Of a stretch of DNA of 64,000 nt, positions 24,901-36,900 are shown in pieces. Source of the stretch: Branchipolynoe longqiensis. Lineage: Eukaryota; Annelida; Polychaeta; Phyllodocida; Polynoidae. How positions within the stretch are numbered: position 1 is the first letter of the stretch; each line of letters begins with the position of its first letter. The notes beneath the pieces are model-generated. The model had not been told where the DNA came from and made no database searches. It saw nothing but the letters and a program-made list of their open reading frames with translations. The DNA is taken from positions 93,612,852 to 93,676,851 of the forward strand of contig CM059193.1 in the NCBI GenBank assembly GCA_030323885.1, written 5' to 3'. The translations under genes and the position numbers were made by a program.

Positions 24901-27900
24901 TAAGTGAAATATACAATATTAATAAGGAGCGGAGAGACAAGCTCGTCAGTAAGTGAAATATACAACATTATTAAGGAGCGGAGAAAAGCTTGTCAGTAAG
25001 TGAAATATACAATAGTAATAAGGAGCGGAGAGACAAGCTCGTCAGTAAGTGAAATATACAACGTTATTAAGGAGCTGAGAAAAGCTTGTCATTAAGTGAA
25101 ATATACAATATTAACAAGAAGCTGAGAGACAAGCTCGTCAGTAAGTGAAATATACAACGTTATTAAGGAGCTGAGAGACAAGCTCGTCAGCAAGTGAAAT
25201 ATACAACATTATTAAGGAGCGGAGAAAAGCTTGTCAGTAAGTGAAATATACAATATTAACAAGAAGCTGAGAGACAAGCTCGTCAGTAAGTGAAATATAC
25301 AACGTTATTAAGGAGCTGAGAGACAAGCTCATCAGTAAGTGAAATATACAACGTTATGAAGGAGCGGAGAAAAGCTTGCCAGTAAGTGAAATATACAATA
25401 TTAATAAGGAGCGGAGAGACAAGTTCGTCAGTAAGTGAAATATACAACGTTATTAAGGAGCTGAGAAAAGCTTGTCAGTAAGTGAAATATACAATATTGA
25501 CAAGAAGCTGAGAGACAAGCTCGTCAGTAAGTGAAATATACAACGTTATTAAGGAGCGGAGAAAAGCTTGTCAGTAAGTGAAATATACAACGTTTATTAA
25601 AGTTGCATGGTCCGATGGCACTTGAATTTTTGTCTTATTTTTTAGATAAATATATCAAATTGATCGTTACAAGCTACTAATCATTAGTCCGGAGTGATTT
25701 TGATTAAAGATGATTAGTTTTGAAGTAATATGAGCTGAAAGAACCAAAAATAATTTCGACAAGCTTGCCAAAAGTCCTGTGGCTATGACCAAGATGGTCA
25801 TCTCGCGGTGACCACGTGTGAGATGACCTGGAACCTTACAGGACTGTAGGTAGGTATTTCTGTTTGGGTGTGGCACATTCTGGGAAAGGATTGGTGCCAT
25901 AGGCTCATGTCACTAGGGTTTTTAACGAAATATAATGTGTGTCTGTTGTCTGCTTGTGTCTGTCTATGTATGTCTGTATATATATGTGTGTGTGTCTGTC
26001 TGTGTGTGTCTATCTGTGTGTTTCTGTGTATGTGTGGGTATGTATGTGTGTCTGTCTGTCTCTGTGTATGTGTGCATGTATGTGTATGTCTGTCTGTGTG
26101 TATGTATGTGTGTGTCTGCCTCTGTCTGTGTGCGTCTGTCTATGTGTCTCTGTCTGTGTGTGTCTCTCTCTCTGCAAAGTCAGGTCGGGTGTCTGTGTAT
26201 GTCGGGTGTGTGCATGTCTGTGTGTTTCTGTGTCTGGTGTGCTGTCTATGTATGTCTGTCTGTGTCTATCTATGTGTGTCTGTCTGTGTGTATATGTATG
26301 TGTGGTAATGTCTGTGTATGTCTGTCTGTGTGTATATCTGTGTGTATGTATGTGTGTGTGTCTGTCTCTGTCTGTGTGCATCTGTCTATGTGTCTCTGTC
26401 TGTGTGTGTGTCTCTCTCTCTGCAAAGTCAGGTCGGGTGTATGTGTGTCTGTGTATGTCGGGTGTGTGCATGTATGTGTGTTTCTGTGTCTGTGTGTGCT
26501 GTCTGTGCATGTCTGTCTGTGTGTGTCTATCTATGTGTGTCTGTCTGTGTCTGTGTGTATATATATATGTGTGTGTATGTCTGTCTGTATGTCTGTGTGT
26601 GTATGTGTGTCTGTCTGTGTATGTCTGTATGTGTATGTATGTGTGTGTCTGCCTCTGTCTGTGTGCGGCTGTCTATTTGTCTCTGTCTGTGTGTGTGTCT
26701 CTTTCTGCAAAGTCAGGTCGGGTGTATGTGTGTGTATGTCGGGTGTGTGCATGACTGTGTTTCTGTGTCTGGTGTGCTGTCTGTGCATGTCTGTCTGTGT
26801 GTGTCTATCTATGTGTGTCTGTCTGTGTGTCTGTGTCTATATGTATGTGTGGTAATGTCTGTGTGTGTATGTATGTGTGTGTCTGTATGTGTGTCTGTGT
26901 ATATGTATGTGTGCATATGTCTGTGTATGTGTGTCTGTGTGTGTGTCTGTCTGTGTGTGTCTGTCTGTGTGTGTCTGTCTGTGTGTGTGTGTGGCTCTCT
27001 CTCTGCAAAACAGGTCGGGTGTATGTGTGTCTGTGTATGTTGGGTGTGTGCATGTCTGTGTGTTTCTGTCTATGTGTGTGCTGTCTGTGCATGTCTGTCT
27101 GTGTGTGCCTAATTATGGGTGTCTGTCTGTGTGTGTATGTCTGTGTGTATGTCTGTCTCTGTAAAGTCAGGTCAGGAAACACACAGACACATACACACAC
27201 ACAGACACATCCACCTCATATCCCCTTCCCCCCTATGGCCCTGCACAGTAGGCCTACTTGATTGGGGAGGCTAATGAGGTCATGAGATTGGCCTAGTTGG
27301 TTAATGGCCTCCCTGCATAATGGTGTTTCAAAGTGAGTGTCTAAAGGGGTGAGCTTATAAATTCACTGGTTATTCTGTATATGCTGTCCCAAATCATTAG
27401 CTAATACACCAGTATCTAAGTTGGATATATAGGATCAAATGTAAGTAGTTGTTTTAATTTTGACAAAATTATATTTCATCGGACTATGCAACTTTAAGTA
27501 GCGGAGAGATAAAGTTGTCAGTAAGTGAAATATACAACGTTATTAAGGAGCGGAAAGACAAGCTCGTCACTAAGTGAAATAGACAATATTACTAAGGAGC
27601 AGAGATACAAGCTCATCTGTAAGTGAGATATACAATGTTATTAAGGAGCTGAGAAAAGCTCATCAGTATAGGAAATATACAATGTTATTAAGGAGCCGAG
27701 AGATAAGCTTGTCAGTAAGTGAAATATACAATGTTAATAAGGAGCAGAGAGACATGGTCGTCTGTAAGTGAAATATGCAACGTTATTAAGGAGTGGAGAG
27801 ATAAGCCCGTCACTAAGTGAAATAGACAATATTAATAAGGAGCGGAGAGACAAGCTCATCTGTAAGTGAAATACACAATGTTATTAAGGAGCTGAGAAAA

Positions 27901-30900
27901 GCTTGTCAGTAAGTGAAATATACAATGTTTATTAAGGAGCGGAGAGATCGATAAGGTTGTCAGTAAGTGAAATATACAACGTTATTAAGGAGCTGAGAAA
28001 AGCTCATCAGTGTGGGAAATATACAACTATAGGTAGCTTTAGGGCTTGTATGAACAATATAGACAATTATATGTAGAAATCAAGCTGGTCTGAACAACAT
28101 GAACAGTAGCAGGTATCCCTCAGACTGGTATGAACAATGTAGACACAAGCAGATACTTATCAGGGCTGGTATGAACAAGATCAATAATAGGAGGTGTCTA
28201 CCAGACTGGTCTTAACAATATACACCATAACAGGTAGTTATCAGGCTGGTATTAACAATATACATCATAACAGGTAGTTATCAGGCTGGTATGAACATTA
28301 TAAACAATAGGAGGTATCTTTCAGACTGGTCTTAACAATATACACCATAACAGGTAGTTATCAGGCTGGTATGAACATTATAAACAATAGGAGGTGTCTA
28401 TCAGACTGGTCGTAACAATATACATCATAACAGGTAGTTATCAGGCTGGTATGAACATTATAAACGAAAGGAGGTGTCTATCAGACTGGTCTTAACAATA
28501 TACATCATAACAGGTAGTTATCAGGCTGGTATGTACATTATAAACAATAGGAGGTAGTTATCAGACTGGTCTTAACAATATACATCATAACAGGTAGTTA
28601 TCAGGCTGGTATGAACATTATAAACAATAGGAGGTAGTTATCAGACTGGTCTTAACAATATACACCATAACAGGTAGTTATCAGGCTGGTATGTACATTA
28701 TAAACAATAGGAGGTGTCTATCAGACTGGTCTTAACAATATACATCATAACAGGTAGTTATCAGGCTGGTATGAACATTATAAACAATAGGAGGTATCTA
28801 TCAGACTGGTCTTAACAATATACATCATAACAGGTAGTTATCAGGCTGGTATGAACATTATAAACAATAGGAGGTGTCTATCAGACTGGTCTTAACAATA
28901 TACATCATAACAGGTAGTTATCAGGCTGGTATGAACATTATAAACAATAGGAGGTGTCTATCAGACTGGTCTTAACAATATACTATCATAACAGGTAGTT
29001 ACCTCATCAGGCTGGTATGAACATTATAAACAATAGGAGGTGTCTATCAGACTGGTCTTAACAATATACACCATAACAGGTAGTTATCAGGCTGGTATGA
29101 ACATTATAAACAATAGGAGGTGTCTATCAGACTGGTCTTAACAATATACATCATAACAGGTAGTTATCAGGCTGGTATGTACATTATAAACAATAGGAGG
29201 TAGTTATCAGACTGGTCTTAACAATATACATCATAACAGGTAGTTATCAGGCTGGTATGAACATTATTAAAGAATAGGAGGTAGTTATCAGACTGGTCTT
29301 AACCCAATATATCATCATAACAGGATAGTTATCAGGCTGGTATGAACATTATAAAACAATAGGAGGTAGTCTCTATCAGACTGGTCTTTAACAATAATAC
29401 ATCATAAACAGGTAGTTATCAGGCTGGTATGAACATTATAAACAATAGGAGGTAGTTATCAGACTGGTCTTAACAATATACATCATAACAGGTAGTTATC
29501 AGGCTGGTATGAACATTATAAACAATAGGAGGTGTCTATCAGACTGGTCTTAACAATATACATCATAACAGGTAGTTATCAGGCTGGTATGAACATTATA
29601 AACAATAGGAGGTAGTTATCAGACTGGTCTTAACAATATACATCATAACAGGTAGTTATCAGGCTGGTATGAACATTATAAACAATAGGAGGTAGTTATC
29701 AGACTGGTCTTAACAATATACATCATAACAGGTAGTTATCAGGCTGGTATGAACATTTATTAAACAATAGGAGGTAGTTATCAGACTGGTCTTAACAATA
29801 TACATCATAACAGGTAGTTATCACTGTATGCATAACAATAGGTTCATCAGTGTCTTAACAATATACATCATAACAGGTAGTTATCAGGCTGGTATGAACA
29901 TTATAAACAATAGGAGGTAGTTATCAGACTGGTCTTAACAAAGTAGACAAGAGCAGGTAGTTATCAGGCTTTACAATAGTAATGCCGTGTTGCACTTTGG
30001 TTCACCTGGTGTACACACACACCTCATTTTGCTGACCTGGATTGTTTTCAGACAAGAAGTACCTGGTGGACGTGCACACTGGGGACGTGAGGGGGGCGGG
30101 TACAGACGCCAACGTCTTCCTTAACCTGTTCGGTGACCGCGGGGACACCGGGGAGAGGAAGCTCCACAAGTCAGAGACCTACAGCAACAAGTTTGAGCGC
30201 GGGCAGGTAAACCCCATAAAGCTACTCATTTGCATTGTTTTGTTTGTTTGTTGGGGTTTTACATCCTGGAATATCAGGATGGGTACCGACTTGTGACAGT
30301 GCGCACTCATGGCGGCTTTATAATGCTTCCCCACTCGATAAATAGATTAAATATATTAAATATATTAAATTGATTGTCATAATCTACCTTACTTAAGTTT
30401 GAAGTAACTTTTATTTTTTAAATGGATAATTCTTTTTAGATATTGACATCCAAACATGTCAAATAAATTTTGGCACACACACCAAAGCTCTGACATCATA
30501 GCCTTCTACACAGTAACAGGTTCTATTAAATTGACTCAGCGTTCCCTTCTATATGGCAATACATGCTTAATAAGTGCATCAGTATATAAGTTAGATATGT
30601 AGAATCAAATCTAGATAATTGTTTTGGTTTAAAAAATGTTATGCTTCATCGGACTATGCAACTTTAATAAGTGCATAGTATCTAAGTTAGATATATAAAA
30701 TCAAATTTAGATAATTTTGCTTTTGAAAATCGAACAATCCAACTCTCAATGCCACCTGCCTTCGTCACTTGCCCCAGGTTGACCGGTTTACAGTCGAGGC
30801 AGCAGATCTCGGCAAGGTCTTCAAGTGCAAGATCTCCCACGACAACTCGATGCTTTCACCCGCCTGGTTCCTTGACCGAGTCGAGGTGACCGACCCGGTC

Positions 30901-33900
30901 GACAACGACAAGTATGTCTTCTACTGCGAGCGTTGGCTGAGCAAGAAGAAAGATGACGGCCGGATCGATCGGACCCTGTATGTCAAGGTAAATAGAAGCT
31001 GCGTCTAGGTTAGAAAGGCGCCTCAAATAGAAGCCACATCTCAAATAGAAGCCACATCTCAAATAGAAGCTGCACTTCAAATAGAAGCCACATCGCAAAT
31101 AAGCTGCACCTCATATATAAGCCACATCTCAAATAGAAGCTGCACCTCAAATAGAAGCCACATCTCAAATAGAAGCTGTCCCTCATATAGAAGCCACATC
31201 TCAAATATAAACCATACCTCATATAGAAGCTGTACCTCAAATAGAAGCCACACCTCATATAGAAGCTGTGCCTCATATATAAGCTGCACCTCAAATAGAA
31301 GCCATACCTCATATAGAAGGCACATCTCAAATAGAAGCCACACCTCAAATATAAGCCACATCTCAAATATAAGCCATACCTCAAATATAAGCCACACCTC
31401 GAAAAGAAGCTGTACCTCAAATAGAAGTCACCTCTCAAATATAAGTTGTACCTAATATAGAAGTTGTACCTCAAATAGAAGCCGCACCTCAAACTGGAGC
31501 TGCACTGTGCACAGAAAGAAGCTGCATTCTGAATAGAAGTTGTACCATGAAAAGAAGTTGTACCCTAAGTAGAAGCGATAACTCAAATAGAAGTTACACC
31601 CCAAATAGAAGCCTTTCCCCAAATACAAGCCGTGCCCCAAATAGAAACCATACCTCAAACAGAAGCCATATCTCAATTAGAAGCCACTCACAAATAGAAA
31701 CCATGGCCCAAATAGAAGCAATATCCTAATAGAAACCATGACTCAAATAGAAACCACATCCGAAATAGAAGCCATATCCCAAATTTAAGACCCGTCCAAA
31801 TACAAGCCATGCCCAAATAGAACCTGTCCCTCAAACAGAAGCTGTATTCCAAATAGAAAATAATAATACAAAAAAATCAAGACCCCTGCATAGACAGTAA
31901 ACTGCTGGCACTAATTACTGCTAAGAGAAAACTGGGTGACACTGCAAAACGCACCAACAACCTAGATGACAAAATAGCCTATAAAACAGCCAGAAACAGT
32001 TCACTCAAAGCAATAAAAACAGCAAACAAGAAATACATAATAAAGCAAGACAAGGACTGGGGAAGAAGCAAATAAATTCAGGAAAAAAGTAAAGCTGCTA
32101 TTCCCCCAAAACAATACAGAAGACTACATAATGTTCCAGGACAACAAAGGAAAAGTGCCCACAAATAGAGATGCAGCCAACAAACTAAACACCCACTTTG
32201 CCACAGTGGGACCAAAACTATCACGAAAATCAGAAGAAGCTGGGAAAATAAGTCAGAAGAAATTAAAGAGACAATCCCCACCTGCAATATAAAAGAAATA
32301 ACAGACCTCATAAACCGCATAGACACAAACAAAGTAAGTGGGATAGATGGAATCCCTCCCAAAATACTGAAGGATGCACTCCAAACCATCCCTGACGCAA
32401 TGATTGACCTCTGCAACATCTCCTTTGACCAGGGAATATTCATCAAAGCCTGGAAGATGGCAACTATTACCCCAATTTTCAAAGGTGGTGACAAGCAAAA
32501 CATGGGGAACTATAAACCAATATCAATTCTGCAAACCCCAGGCAAGCTAATTGAAATTTATTTTCACAGGCACATAAGACCTGGAAACAAAACACATTAC
32601 TAAGCAAAAGACAAGGAGGTTTTAGGAAACTGCACTCCATATAAAAAACAATAGCCAACCTAACAAACAACATACTGGCCTCAATGAACCAAAATCAATT
32701 AGTTCGAGCAGCTTTCATTGATTTCAGCAAAGCTTTTGACACCGCAGACCACAGTATACTACTGCAAAAGCTAAACCACATGGGCATCCAATCTAACTAT
32801 AAATAGGATAAAAAGCTACCTGAAAGACAGACAACAAAAAACTAAAGTAAACAATACACTATCAGATCACCAACCTGTCATGTGTTGTGTACCCCAAGGG
32901 TCAGTCCTGGGACCACTACTCTTTATAATCTACATAAATGATCTGGAAAAGTGGCTTGAAACAGAACACCTCCAGCTGTATGCAGATGACACCATCATAT
33001 ATGCAGACAGAAGCACAGAAGAAGAGGTAATAACAAAACTAAACAAGCTCCTACTAAAACTAGATGACTTGTGTGAGTCTAATAAAATAACCATAAATGG
33101 AATAAAATTCATAACAATCCTTTTCTCGCATAAAATAATGCCAGAAAGCAACCTACCCTGGAACCTAGGGAACCAAACACTAGAAAAAGTAAGCCACTAT
33201 GAATACCTAGGCCTAGAGCTGGACAGCCAGCTAAACTACCACCTATATATAACAAAAATCATACAACAAATATACCACAAACTATGGTTATTTTCAAAGC
33301 TAAGAAACTACATAACCCAATAAATGTCAATAAAAGTCTTCAAGGGAATGGTGCTCCCCTACTTCGACTATGGGGATGTAATCTACATGGGTGACAAAAT
33401 AGAATGACTAAAAAAGCTGCAAATACTGCAAAACAGAGCCCTAAAAACCTGCCTCATGGTAGACAAAATGCACCCAACCTATGACATACACAAAAAAACT
33501 AAGTAAAATTACTAGAGAACAGGAGAGTAATACACCTAAAAACACTGGCATTTGGGTATAGTCAAGAAAAAAGATACATAACCCAGCCACAAAGGAACAC
33601 CAGAGCAAACAATGCACCAATTCTAACACAAACCAGAAGCCACATCAAAGCACATGAAAGAAGTACACTAGAAATGGCTGCCAAAGTCTGGAACGCCAAA
33701 ACGGTAAAGGAAAGACAAATTCCTGACCTAAAAACAAATAAAAAATATCTGTGCAAGGTAAAACCAGGAAACCACCACTAAAGCTGTGACCAAGCGGGGC
33801 ATGTGATATGTCACGACCCGCCAGCTGGACAGCTCTAGGAAGGTGCCCAGGCCATAAAGCTAAGCAGACAAAGCAATGCATCAACTGCATACCAATCACC

Positions 33901-36900
33901 TATTGCGTACAAGCCTATAATATGTAATTATATAATATGTAAATAGTGTAGGCTAGTTCAGGGATAGAGTAGAAGGAAAACAATTATCAAGAAAAATGAA
34001 AAGAAACTAACATAGAATTACTAACCACAAAACAATAGCTATAAGAAAATAAAGCTGAAAACTGCCCAGCATTGAAAACAAGCCCGATCATCCGGGCTTA
34101 TATGTTATGGACAGCATAAACACCCCATCAACAACAAAAAAACAAAAAATAGAAGCCACGTCCAAATAGAAACAATGCCCTAACTAGAAGCCATGCCTCA
34201 AATCGAAGGCCTACCTCAAATAGAAGCCATGTCACAAATAGAAGCCATACTTCAAATAGAAGCCATGTCACAAATCGAAGGCCTACCTCAAATAGAAGCC
34301 ATGTCACAAATAGAAGCAGTACCTCAAATAGAAGTCGTTCCCTAAATAGATGTCATTCCCCAAATAGAAGCGATATTTCAAATAGAAGGCATGCCCAAAA
34401 TAGAAGTAACTCATGCACTAGATTGCAATATTTTATTCCTGTAGAATGTCCGGGTATATATGACCAGCCATTGGAAAGGGGCAGCTAGGTTATCATTTTC
34501 AAAATTGAACTTCCTTTTATTTATTATATCACGGACCTCCTGTTTCATCAATTTCCTTTTATATAATTCCGAAAATACCTTCCATTGGTCTCTGTTTTAT
34601 GACATGGAAAATAGTAGCTGCCTAGTCAAATTAATGGTGGTGGGCCATTTCAATAATGTTTATCGCAATGGCGGGATTGCCATGCAGAGGAAGGTACCTT
34701 TTCATATGGTGGGTCACATATATACGCATTATTTCTGATTGCCAATTGTTCTGGTTTCCATGGTTACAGGGCTATGAAGGTGAAATGACAACTAGTACAG
34801 GTATGCTGCACAGCACCAATGCTGGCTCATTTGGCAGCCGCAACTCGCTCCAAAGCGCCAGGCCACATATATACCCATTATTTCTGATTGCCGATTGTTC
34901 TGGTTTCCATGGTTACAGGGCTATGAAGGTGACATGACGAGCAGCACAGCACCAAGGTCGCCTCTGTTGGCACCCTCGACTCGCTCCAAAGCGCCAGGTC
35001 ACATATATACGCAATATTTCTGATTGTTGATTCTTCTGGTTTCTATGGTTACAGGGATATGAAGGTGACATGACGAGCAGTACAGGTACGCTGCACAGCA
35101 CCAAGGCTGGCTCGATTGGCAGCCTCGACTCACTCCGAAGCACCGACCCTTTCTCCAAGAGTCCCCGGATGGTGCGGCGGCCAATGGAGGACATTCCAGA
35201 GGGCACAAGTAGGTCACCGCCAGCTGCCTCGTGTAATTGTAGCAATGTTTTGTGAGTTAAATTTTGCTGTCATTCGACACAAATTTAACCACTTAAAAAT
35301 TTCATCAGAGATAATTTTGTTGTTGTCATTTGACACGGTTCTGATCATCTAAGAATTTCGTGTAAATTTCAATGTAGGTGTGTGAATGTGATTATCAAGA
35401 CTGGCAGAATAGATACCGCTAGCTTTTCACCATGAATACGGCCCTTTCTGCTGACATGATGTTAAACCATCAGCAATCATACAAATATTTCCCAGTGGAT
35501 GTTGCATTGAAGCAATCTTATATAGAACGTTGAGACTGGAGCTGTACTCCATCAAATGCTCTCCAAGCACACCTTTGCCTATTTTTTTCAGTTTATGCAA
35601 TTGAATATGTGGAGGGAGACTGCTTACGTCTATAACGTATGAATAACATCACAGGTGAAATTCCCTCAGCACATGACCTAGAGGGGTTGGTGACCTGGTC
35701 TCCCAATTGGGCAGCACTATAAAAGTCGCCCTGAGTGCACACTGTCACACGTCGGTACCTGTCCTGATATTGGTAAAATAGTTTATTCATCAGAACATAC
35801 ATTTTTCAGCGCTGAGGCACTGGACTTCTGGCCGTTTACATTACATTGTAAATAGGTAGATCAGCAGGTACTTCATCATCATTATCATCATGCTGTCAGT
35901 CGCGATGCGACAAAAACTGCTTTCATTACTTGACTCCCGCTCTCCATTTAGCTCTCTGCTGTGAGACTGATGTCTATGAGTCGGTCTTAATGTCTCTCAG
36001 CTTCAGGTTTCTCTTGATGGTGCTCCAGGAAAGCTGCCTGCAAAAGTGTTGAAGTGCTGCTGGCTTTTGCAAGTTACCAGCGGCACTCTCTCAGGGAGCA
36101 AATAGAGGTCTCACACCCGCAAGAACATGTCCAGACAGGCGCAAAACAATTTGTCCCTGCAGTGGCTGGTAGGGAGATGTTAGGAGTTCCATACATCAAC
36201 CACCTTTGATGCTGCCACAGTGACATAGTTTTCTGTTCAGGGTTTGCTCCCTTAGCCTTCGGTTCTGTCAAGAACCTGTTCCACAAGGCAGTGGTTTACA
36301 ACTCTGCACGGCAGGGGCGTCAAACTCCCTGAGGTATTGCTATACCTGCAATACCTGCATACCACTGCAGGTGCATAGGTAGGCCATATTAGTACATTAT
36401 GAAGGAGGTTAGTTAGTGTGTTAGTGGGTTAGCCATAATAAGTTCAGTATTATGGGCTAAGATGGTGGGTCACTGCAAAAATTGTGCCGCTATTATGGGT
36501 GGGGGGGGGGGGGCGGGTGAGAGAATAGAGCCACCCCCTCCCCCCAAGTCCCCACACTTACTAGATGTTGCAAGGATGTAAAACTCCAACAACCAACCAA
36601 TCAGACTATCCAACCTTAGTGTAAACTTTGCGCACGTCTTTGGTTTTCGACAGCCATTCCATACACGGTGCGCATCACGACTGGTGCGGAGAAGGACATG
36701 GGTTCTGAGAGTAACGCGTGGGTGCGGCTTCTGGGTAGGAAGAAGAAGCAGCACACCGGCCACCTCTATCTCGAACACGCCCAGAAGAAGGCCTTCACTC
36801 CAGGCTCCATCGAGAGCTTCTCCCTGGAGGCCGTGGACGTAGAGGACGTCAAGGAGCTTGAGGTACTTACTTCCTGTGTGTTATACTTATACTTATACTT

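Noticed and set aside
25868..27261. Cysteine/valine-rich and histidine/threonine-rich open frames up to 306 codons
   Set aside because: TG-rich simple sequence read in frame; no conserved domain.
23962..29970. Regular repeats with spacer-like sequence considered as a CRISPR array
   Set aside because: Units are contiguous with no unique spacers, and the setting is a eukaryotic intron.
31010..31676. Minus-strand frames with a YLRCGF-like six-residue repeat
   Set aside because: The 18-bp minisatellite is divisible by three and so remains open by chance.
34770..34937. First linker-exon copy as a real extra exon
   Set aside because: It reads through duplicated intron sequence to a stop, and no donor after the full-length part keeps the frame; recorded as a decayed copy unless cDNA shows use of the 31-base version.
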